In this document: in pieces, positions 46,701 through 58,300 of the stretch
Position numbering within the stretch: position 1 is the stretch's first letter
Layout of the letters: each line of letters starts with the position of its first letter
Source: Echinarachnius parma
Lineage: Eukaryota; Echinodermata; Echinoidea; Clypeasteroida; Echinarachniidae
Direction of reading: 5' to 3'
Assembly: GCA_037951105.1 (NCBI GenBank)
Contig: JBAMJV010008094.1
Coordinates: 1 to 64,000, forward strand
Length of the DNA: 64,000 bases
Position numbers and translations under genes: made by a program
Notes under the pieces: model-generated
Databases searched by the model: none
What the model was told of the DNA's origin: nothing
What the model saw: only the letters and a program-made list of their open reading frames with translations

Positions 46701-49043
46701 CATTTATGTGAGTGCAGGTTAATGCTTGGCATTAATTTATGTTAAATCATGTCACATCTCACTGCAGTTATTAAAACCAAGCAACCATTTACTCCCCAAC
46801 AATGATTTGTTACAAAAAAACTTCATAGCCTCAAACTTCAAACCTCTAATGTGAATTCCATCCTATAAGTGCATAAATTCAAATATGTCAGTTGGGCATG
46901 ACAATGAAGGGATGAAATAATTTAATCACAAAACAAATTAATGTACTCACAGTCTGACAACAGGCATGATGACGTTCTCCGTGTCGAACCCGAAGATGGC
47001 CAGCGAGATAAACCCTTGACCGTAGTTGAGGATGGTGTCCAGAAACGCCAGTTCTAAGAAAATTCCAGATTGACTTGTGCCCAACAGCTGCCACAAGGTT
47101 AGAGATACACCCTAAGATTTAAAAAAAAACTCAAAGGTTAAATTGTTTTACTTGTTGTAACAAATTTGAGGGATTGAGGAATTAGCAAAGAAAATGGGGT
47201 TTCTCCGGGATTCGAACCCGAGACCTCCGGATTGCTAGACCAGTGCTCTACCAGCTGAGCTATAGACAAACCTTATGCTGTGTTTGTCCCTGAAACCCCT
47301 TAGTATTCCATTTGAGGGATTGTCAGACTTGCAAAGAAATGCAATGAGACATTAACCGTAGTTGAGGATAGTGTCCAGAAACGGCAGTTCTAGGAAGGTT
47401 CCTGAATAACTTGTGCCCAGATACTGCCACAAGCTAAAGCGACACACCCTGTGGATAGATTGAAAAGATATGCACTATATGATGATACACGCAGTACCCC
47501 GGGGTACCGTTGTACCCTGGTATCCCGCGTTGTGTAGCGCCATCATGTGTCCACCCGAAGTACAACTGTACCGCAGAGCAATCATGGAGGCCGCTGGTGT
47601 ATTGCGTTGTGCATGCAGCGCTTGTATGCACGCTACCCCGGCTGCAAAGAGAGCATTTTGAACGTAAATAAAGCATAACGAAAATAATTTCACACTCTTT
47701 GGTACCCTAGTGTACAGCCCTGAAAAATAAATAAATAATTAAACAAAATGGCGGATTTTAATTTGGTACCCCAGGGTGCCATTTATGTCATCATATAACA
47801 TAAGAAAACTGACTAGAAACAAGTTTTCTGTAACACCTGGTATAAGCCTATAAGGTATGACAACCATAAATAGTACATACATACAGTCGAACCCCTCATT
47901 AGTAAAAACAAGAAAATTGGCCATTGCAGACAGATGCCGGCTATAGACCGGTTCCAACACTGGTTATCTCTGCATAAACTAACCTTTTTTAAATCTCTGC
48001 AGGGCATCTACAAGATGACCACTACAGGCAGGTTGGCTGTTGTAGACAGGTTTGACTATTTATGTAGAAAGAAACCATTTTGCCTGTCCTGCTGATGCCA
48101 TCAATCACTGAATTAACCACGGCCACAATCAAGTCTACTTACCAAAACCATGGATGTACTAGGGCGTATAACTCAGGGGAAAAAATTGATATTTATTTTT
48201 CGGTGGCTACTTTTCAAACTTGCCTGCATGAAAATAGCACTTTAAAATTTGTTTTGCATTGAACTCTATGCAAGTTTATGGGGGCTCTTTTATGATTTTC
48301 GGGGGCAAATTCGCCCTGAGCCCCCATGTTTTTTTTCTTCACTGGTATAACTGAAACAGCTTGACCCTATCCTCTTCCTCCAGAGACTCCAGATTGTGGA
48401 GGTTGTGCAACAGAGGTAGTTGGAGTGAAAGGCATAAGTCAAGAAAGTCCTCTTTACTTACCACAACCATTGATAGCACCAGGGTGTATAACAGAATCAG
48501 ATGTCTGCCGAGCTGATGCCTCTGCGATTCATCCAGCACGACCCTATCCTCCTCCTCCCGCGACTCAAGATTGCGGAGGTTGCGCTTCAGAAGCATTCGG
48601 CGACACCGGTGCACCTGGCTCCGCGAGCATCTGAATTGAGAGCTGCACATCTGCTGCTGAATGGAAGCGTTAAGCGCCGGGAAGTCCTCGATGTCGGGGA
48701 CGATGGGACGGACCACGGTGCTCAGGGAAGACGATGCAGATGATGGTGAAGATGATGATGCGCTGACGCCAGAATCAGAGTGGCTCCTGGCAGCGCTTCC
48801 ATCTGTGAAATCGTGATGGAAATAAGAAGTCATGTTGTTATATTCTAGATTATGGTGATGCTCAAAGGTAGGTTGGTTATCAGAGAGGATGATGATGGCC
48901 ATGGCGATGTACATGCACTAAGGCAGGAAGCTTTGTATTCGCAATAATCATGATGATGCTAATGCACAATTACCCGAACTGAAATGGTTTCTCAATACAT
49001 TTTCATATACCAGTGATGATAAGAGAACATGGATCATCATGAA

Positions 49044-49078
<35 letters not shown>

Positions 49079-49310
49079 ACATCAACATCATTATAATCAC
49101 CCCCATCCATCCATCCATCATCATCATCGTTGCATTGCCATCATCATCACCATCATCATGAACATCATCATCATCATCATCAACATCACCATCCATCAAT
49201 CCATCCATCCATCATCATCATCATTGTCATCCTCGTTGTCATTGCCATCATCATGAACATCATGAACATCATCAATCATCATCATCACCATCACCATCAC
49301 CATCACCATC

Positions 49311-49342
<32 letters not shown>

Positions 49343-52300
49343 CACCATCATCATCACCACCATCACCATCACCATCACCATCACCATCATCATCATCATC
49401 ACCATCATCATCACCATCACCATCACCATCACCATCACCATCACCATCACCATCACCATCACCATGACCATGACCATCACCATCATCATCATCATCACCA
49501 TCACCATCATCTCTTTCTACTTCATACCTGGCACACCATTTGTCTTCTTCAAGTCGACAGCTGTTCTTTGGTCATCTTCATTGTCTGAAGAGTCTACACC
49601 GACAAGTTGTTGGTAGCCCGGTCGGTGGAATCGGTCTAGCTGGTGTTGAGCCAACAGAGCCCCAATCGTGATGATCAGGTTGAGGAACAAGATAATGGTA
49701 CTGGCCACACACTGAACAAGAACAAAATATGATCAAACATTTAAAAGATATATTAATGGCCTTAACCCTAAAACGGCCGGGCTATTTGAGGTCTTCCTAT
49801 GGCCGGGGGGGGGGGGGGGGGGGGGCCATTATGGCCACCCCTTAAGATCTTGGCCGCGAAGCAAAGCGGCCGATCGCTGCGAAAATGTGCACGCATGTCA
49901 AGTGAAGTGTATATAATACTACGGTAATTTCAATTTTTTGAAAAATTCATTAATTTGCAAATTTATGGAAATTTATGCAAACATTCATATTTTTACCCAT
50001 AAATCATATATTCTTTATAATTAAACATTGATTTTCACTACATATATTATTTTGACCAATTTGAATAATAATACAACCAAAAAATTTCGAAAAGCCCGGT
50101 TATTCCTTATGTTTTCTATTGTTTTGATAATTTCTTATGTATTTCTTTGTTTTTTTAACTTACGTATTTGATTGTTTTTGTAACGAAAGGTCCGATTTTC
50201 GAAAAATTTGTTTTAAAAGATGCGCAAGACTCGAAAGAAAAAAATCACTAAGCGGCGGGGCGTCATCCTTACGCGTTTCTGAGCAATCAGAAAAATCATT
50301 ATCCATAAATCATTATCCATAGGCATCATGGCAATAAGAACCACAGTCACAACAAATATTTCAAATTATAATTCAATTGCATCAATTTCATCATTTGAAT
50401 TTACCAATCAAAATGACTAGCATTAGTTGTGTCTCATCTAATTTAACATCTTTTAAATCTGTTCCCTAAAAGATTTTGCAATCTCTATAAACTTATTTTA
50501 GAGCCCACCAGGTTCCCATAGGTAATGGCTTCATAAAACCTTTTTTTCCCCTCCTTTTTTAAAACTTGCACATTCTATTTTTGCATTTTTATCGTACATT
50601 AATGCAAAATGAAAATTGTATTATAAACAATGGCACCTCCTGACGACACACCAGTATATTTTCTCAATGCCCATGAGCCGCTTAGAAGGAATGCTCCAAA
50701 GGGAGTGGAGATGGTGCACACAATGTGTGCTGGTTTGCATTGTATCCAATGACCGGGGTTAATAATATCATTGTGAAGCGCTTAGAGATGATTATCAATC
50801 ATATTAGGCGCTATACAATTTGAGTATATTATTATTATCCCAGTATAGCTTTGCAGCTGCTTCAAGGGATTAACCTAATGAAGTATCAGTGAAACTTACT
50901 TGCTGCTTCTCGATGTAAAAGAGATAATCAACTTCACTATCAAGTGGCATCACAGCGATCAGGATTCCAGCTACAAAGACAGGCACACTGGAGGGGAGAT
51001 AGTGATTACATAATTGAATTTCAACTATCAGCAAATTTCATTAATAATAATAATAATATTTAATATTTATATTGCGCACTACCCACCTAATAAGGTGCTC
51101 AAAGCGCATCGGAAAAGATAGTTTATAATAATGAAACAAACAAGAATGAAGGGAACAATAAAATGAAGGGAAGAAAGGAGGTCTTCTTAAATGCTGTTTG
51201 AAACAAATGATATTTCAACCTGTCATTCAATGTGTCCAGGGTGCCACTATCCCGAATATGTGATTGTAATCTTCCTTCAAATCTTTCAACTACAATAAAA
51301 CAAATCTGTGTACAGTGACCATCTGCGGGTAACAACTGTAAACAAGTGACCTCTATAGACAGGTTCCATGACATGTTTTTTTTTGTTCTGGAGATCACTC
51401 TTGGTGGCCACTATAGGCAGGTTGGCTGCTATAGACAGGTGGCCCCTAATACAGGTTTGACTGTATGAGTGAAAAGGGGCACTGTTAAATGATGTGCTGG
51501 ACTGAATAGTAGAGCTTCTATTTATAACTAGTTTAAAAATAAGAGGAACTAATATATGTGACCGGCAATAGCAAAACCCTGCACTTGTCGGTAATTCTTG
51601 TTTTGAAGAAAGTGGCATTTTAAGTTCACATAATGTGTGTAAAAGACTTATGATTGTAGAATTGAAACAATTATTGACCAATTTGTTAGAACAAAGCATC
51701 AAATAAAAGCTTGTGATGAGGCCTTTCTAATGGTATGAAAATCTACATTTGGATTTTTGACTGACAAGTGCAGGGTTTTGATAAAGCCGGTCACATATGA
51801 TATTAGGCACTACATGGCTTAAAAGGAAAAATAGTTAGATTCAGGAAAGAATAACGACAGCCATAACTTTAGAAGAACTACAAACATTAGATAATTCAAT
51901 TCCTTCATCTCGTCACTGGATTATTTTTGAATTTAAGATATCAAATGAAAAAATAAGATTTTCTGAAAAGAGAAAAATGAGCACTGCGCTTAAAACTCAC
52001 CCCCATCCGTACAAATAGAACCATCCACGATTCCTAACCACAAAGCATGTGCTGCGATAGCGCAGCATGAACAGGCCAAGCGCCAACATGGCCGTCCAGC
52101 AACGAGCGCCGAACACGCCAACAAGGAGGAAGAGGAAGTGGAAGAGTCTTGGCCAGTAAGATGAGAATTCGATGGAGTGGCACAGGATCACGCTCAATGC
52201 CCCAATCGCCTGCAAAAACAAAGGGAACAAAAGTTGCTTATACTTCAGGGGGGTGTTTCACAAAGATCCTAAGTTGAACTTAACTCTAAGTTGGACTTAA

Positions 52301-55300
52301 AAAGTATGGACAGCCGTTAGTTTCATTGAATTTTTGTGTAAAAGTCCTTAAAAAAGGCATCAAATGTTGTTTCAAATCATGAATATTTTTATATTATCAA
52401 GGAGATTTCATGTTCTTCATTTTTGTAAAATTTATGAAAAGTCTAAAATACTTGCATGTTTGCTTATGAATATATTTTATTCCAAGGCTACAAATGGCTT
52501 TCCATACTTTTTAAGTCAAACTTAGAGTTAAGTTCAACTTAGGATCTTTGTGAAACACCCCCCAGTTCAGTTTATTTTATGACCAGAATTTGAAGGAGTG
52601 GCATAGGATCATGCTCAATGCGCCAAGTGCCTGCAAAAAAAAAAAATGTACCAAAGAGGGGAAACAATTAAGTTGTTTATTTACTTCAGTTCGGTTCAAG
52701 TGCATACAACAACAAAACTAAAATAAAGAAAACAAAATGTTTTACACTTCATGGAAATTATGGTTTAGATTAAAGTAATATTTGTTGGTTTCCGCGTTTG
52801 AGCGCCAAACACGCCAACAAGGTGAAAGAGGGAGTAGAAGAGCCTTGGCCATAATTAAACAAAAATTCCCAGGAATATAATAATAATAATAATAAAAGTA
52901 ATAATAATAGAAATTTGTATAGCGCACATTGCAAATGGGGTAAGCGCTACAAAATATGAACATAAAATTAAAACAAATAATAATAGGGTATATAGACAAA
53001 CATGTGTATAAAAAAAGAATTAACGATCACAAAAGGCTAACTTAAACAAATGAGTTTTCAACCTGGACTTAAAAGTAATAATATGCTGCACTTTGTGTTT
53101 ATACCACCATTGGATCTTTAAAAAAATGCAGAACTACTGACATTCACGTGTCTAAATCAGGGAGATTTCAAACAGCATTAGAGGGACTTAGTAACATTGT
53201 CCAAATCCTCAAAATCCAACTGGAATTCTAGCGGTTCCCTCATACATTTGTTTTATTTGTATTAACAATAAAAGCATGGGACAGGTTTCGGTTTTTCAAA
53301 TTTCCATTTTGTTCAAAAGATATTTACGATTGAAGGATTTGGATATGAAATTATCTACTGGACCGTTTCAGCCGTGTACAAAGTAAGTGCAATGAGTAAG
53401 TGAATATCACTTTGCATTTTCGCTCATTTCTCGACCAAATAACATCCAATTAACTTGACATTTTCACACTTTACTTTCTGGACATATCAGATTACACCAA
53501 TACACAGTTTATTAACCATGCATCACTTTTTGCACTTGTCAACAAAGTTACTAGATCCCTTTAAGGGAGATCAATTGATGTACACTCTTCTTCATCCAGT
53601 CGAACTAAGTTTTTCCAGTTTTAATATTGATAAACTTTTATATCAATCACGGATATAGTTATGAAATACATGCATCAGAATGAGAAATAAGCTTCCCCTT
53701 TAATCAAAGAGATTTTCTAATTTGCTTGTCAGGGTGAGGAAAGATCTGTAAATTTTCAGGGAGCCTCCTGCGAGATCAGGGAGGCTTGACGGCTCTGCAA
53801 AAAATGGTTTTAATAATTTTCATTTCATTCATTCATTCATTCATTCATTCATTCATTCATTCATTTCATTTTATTTTGTCCAACAAAAAGGGGAAAATCA
53901 ATTCGGCAAGTTGCTCAATACATTCTGGTTAAAAAAACATTTAGTATAAAAACATCTACATTTCCAAACAATAAATATGAATATATAAATCTACAAATAA
54001 ATACAATGCATAAATACCACCACATATGACATAACAATAATAATAGATGTGAACAATATGTAACTAGCACATAAGGAAAATCTAAAAGGAGAAGAAAAAG
54101 GAAGAAAACTACTAACAGTCAACCCCGAAACACAATTTAATTGGATTATTATTGCACTGTGAGAAAGAAAGCCAGACGCCTGTCAAGAAGGGGTGAAAAG
54201 ATTCAACAGAGGGAAGAATGATAGGAGAAGGATAAAGATTGCAATTATTCGAAAAAATAATAGTAATGCTCACCTGTGCTACAATAAGATTTGCTGTGAA
54301 CTGATGCGGGAGATGGGAGATCTTCTTACGCAGAGCAAAGATGATGAAAACCCAGATCTGAAAGGGGTGGAAAAATGGGGAAAATAAAAGACTTCAAAAA
54401 TATTCAAGTAGATTTTAAAATTATGTAATAATAAAACTAATATTCTTTTTTTTTAATGAGGAAACAAAATTGATTGCCCTAAAAAATGAATTTCGTGGAG
54501 GTTATTAAGAAACATGATTTTGTTAAGACCCCTTGCAGAAATTAATACAGACAATGCGCATACATAAACAAAAGCATCCATACAAGTATAATCAATGCCA
54601 TCAACAAAATTAATTTAGACTTACCGCTGATGCTAAACCAACACAGCTGACATCAAATGCTCCACTGGACAGAGCGTTGTGGTACTGGCCTTCCGTCGCC
54701 ATGGGAATCATCAACATCGTCGCGGTGATGAACATGAAGGGACCAGATATGAACGTACAGTACACCATGGAAGGAGCAATCTAAGAAAAGAAAGCAAAAT
54801 ATGAACATTAATTTTGTTATTGAAACAAAATAAAACTTTACAAATTGTCAAAAGGGATTTTATTCTAAAGCAGAAAATAACATGAATATTAAATGAATAT
54901 GATATTAAAGTTTAGTATAAATTATTTTGATATATTCGGGTTTGAGAAACATTGTAGCTACATGTAGGAGTATTCTTAGTAGCACACCCCGTGGGTCTTT
55001 CCATATCAACGGATTGCTGGTAGTAGCTGACCTAAAGGAAGACTTTAGGTGCAATAAGAATCGACCCATACAGAAAACCAAATAAATTATATGCATCTCT
55101 GAGTGTCATATCAACTCCCTACAGAGCATTCCAATTAGTACACCCATTGGGTCTTACCATATCAACTGACTGTTGTTAGTAGCTGGCATACAGGAATACT
55201 GTAGGTGCAGTGGGGATGTTTCTATACAAGAAACCAAATCAATTATACTTATCTCTGAGTGTCATATTGACTCCCTAGGGAGCATTCTAACTAATCCTTT

Positions 55301-58300
55301 ATTAAGGTCTTACCATATCAACTGACTGTTGGTAGTAGGTGGCATACAGGAAGACGGTAGGTGCATTGAGGATAGACCCATAGAGGAAACTAGGGAGCAT
55401 TCTAACTAACACACCCTTTGGATCTTAGACTTACCATATCAACTGACTGCTGGTAGTAGGTGGCATACAGGAAGGTGCAGTGAGGATAGACCCATAGAGG
55501 AAACCAAATGAGGCGTACATATCTGCGAGTGTCATATCTACTCCCTAGGGAGCATTCTAACTAACACACCCTTTGGATCTTAGACTTACCATATCAACTG
55601 ACTGCTGGTAGTAGGTGGCATACAGGAAGACGGTAGGTGCAGTGGGGATGGATCCATACAGAAAACCAAATGAGGCGTACGTGTCTGTGAGTGTCGAATT
55701 GCTTCCACCCGGGTTGAAAGCATAGATGATCTGGTTTGTGACCAGTGGCAAGACCAATCTGTGAGCGTGATTAAAAGGAGACATTTTATCAATTTGAGTT
55801 CTTTTTCTCATAATCATTGATGCATTTTTCTACATACTACATGCAACTCAACAATCTGTCCATCCATCCATCCATCCCTCCCCCTCTATCCATCTATCTA
55901 TCCATCCATCCATCCATCAATCCATTCATCAACCAATCAATCAGTCTACTCACAGTTTGAACGCAATCAGCAACGACGGAGCAAGCAACGCCATCCCTCT
56001 CTGTTGCTTGACCTTCCCAATCATGCTCATGCCCAGCACAAACAGAACCGTCGCCAAAACAAATATATCCATCTATCAACTAATCAATCAATCAGTCTAC
56101 TCACAGTTTGAACGTAACCAGCAACGACGGTGCAAGCAACGCCATCCCTCTCTGTTGCTTGACCTTCCAGACCATGCTCATGCCCAGTTAGAACAGAGCC
56201 TTTGCCCCAAACAAATATATCCATCCATCCAACCATCCATTCATCAGTCAACCAATCTCTACTCACAGTTTGAAACCAATCAGCAACGACGGAGCAAGCA
56301 ATGCCATCCCTCTCTGTTGCTTGACCTTCCCAACCATGCTCATGCCCAGCACGAACAGAGCAGTCGCCCCGAACGAATCGGCGAGCGTGGTGAAGATGTC
56401 ATCGATCACGGCAGGCATCGTCTGGGAGAGGGCGAAGTTGAGGACGACCCCGATTACGACGGACGTGAAGACCGGGTTGGTGATGAGCCCCTTTATGACC
56501 ATCCTGCAGAGTAAGGACAAAGACATGTTTTCACCGTGAAAACAAATTAGAGATGTTGGAATTTATATATGCACACTAGTGGCCAAGCGCGACGCCGTGC
56601 GTGCACACATTGGATCCTGTATACAGTAATCGCTTGCGCTCTGAGTCTTTTGGATATATGTTTGATTGACTCATCAACAGTTTTCCCCTGATTGTGATTT
56701 AGAGCGCAGAGCCACAGACATTGGATATGTAAAGAAAAAACTGGCTAAATTAACTATTAAATGCAAAAACAGAGACTTTGGTTGTGGCGGGACTTGAACC
56801 TGAGACCTCAGTCTTACCAGACCTATGCTCTAACCAACCGAGCTTTGAGTTCATGAGGTCCTGGTTAATGGTTCATCCCAGTGATCCCCTTTAATGCCAA
56901 GTGCTAGTCAGAAGCTATGAAAACCTGGCATATAAACTTTAAAGAGAAACCTACTTAGGAGGATGCGCCAGGGATCACACAATTTTATGGATTTTGTATA
57001 ATCAAATATAGACACTTTATATGAAAAATTATAAAAAAACAAAAATCTCACCAAGCAACTGCCATCTTGCCCCTTCTTGTCTCTGAGTTAGAATTCTTTT
57101 GGACCTCAAGTGACAGGAAGGACCATGGGTTGAGAAATAGCAGGTTGATCGGTGCGAAGAGATAGATGTACTGGATCAGCTCGGGGTTGTTGACCGAGTA
57201 CATGGCTTTCACTGTGAAATAAACAAATTTAAAACTAGATGGATCTTCGATTGCGCGCAATCAAAATTATGCCTCCGCTATCACACGATTTTAATATCAA
57301 GCCCAAATTAACATGCACCGATTTAATTTTTAAACATATTTTTCATATATTTTGAGTCCTGTGACCTTGACCATATGACCCCAATCTTTGATGGCTCCCT
57401 AAAAAACATTCAGGTACCAAGTTTGATTGAAATCTGACATTTAGTTCTTGAGATTTTGGCATTACAAGCTTTGTTGCATGTATAATGAGTCCTGTGACCT
57501 TGACCTCAACCTCATGACCCCAACATTTTATGGCTACGTTGACTCTTTATGATACATTCAGGTACCGAGTTTGATTGAAATCTGACATTCAGTTCTTGAA
57601 ATTTTGCCATTACAAGCCATTTTCGCATACATATTGAGTTCTGTGACCTTGACATTTGACCTCATGACCCCCCAAATCTAATCAGATCAGTGGCACCCCG
57701 ATATCTACACTCATACCAAGTTTGAAATTGATCAGTCAACCGGTTCTTGAGATATCGCAAGAACAAGGCATTTTTGCACATACATGAGTCCTGTGACCTT
57801 GACCTTTGACCTCATGAACCCCAAAATCTAATCAGATCATTGCCACCCCAATATCTACACTAATACCAAGTTTGAAGTTGATCCGTCAACCAGTTCTTGA
57901 GATATCGCGAGAACGAGGCATTTTTGTATATATATTGAGTCCTGTGACCTTGACCTTTGACCTCATGACCCCTAAAATCTAATCAGATCATTGTCACCCC
58001 AATATGTACACTCATACCAAGTTTGAAATTGACCGGTTCTTGAGATATCGCGAGAACGAAAACGGGACGTACGTACGGACGGACGGATGGACGGACGGAC
58101 AACCCGAAAACATAATGCCTCCGGCCACTTCGTTGGCGGAGGCATAAAAAGTGTTGGCCATTTAATTAATAACAAATAATGGTATTAGTTAACTAGAACA
58201 CATGAACCTGTGTTGTTCTTTGTGTGGTGGTCCCCTTTAATGGACAAAATAAAGAATCTAACTTATTGGACCTAGAGCGAAGTTTTTGCTCTGTGTTGCA

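Noticed and set aside
47201..47275. A functional tRNA-Ala gene
   Set aside because: The A and B boxes are good, but the acceptor stem and one anticodon-stem pair fail, so a pseudogene or SINE head is more likely.
49130..49588. Poly-histidine frame on the plus strand
   Set aside because: This is the antisense of the GATGGT array next to GPR155 exon 10; it is a stop-free triplet repeat, not a protein.
55557..56266. A separate small membrane protein gene
   Set aside because: The hydrophobic frames here are GPR155 exon 5 and partial copies of exons 4 and 5, with splice sites and phases fitting that gene.
57235..58147. CRISPR-like regular repeats
   Set aside because: Units are about 150 bp without short identical repeats and unique spacers, lie in a eukaryotic intron, and match a dispersed-element structure.
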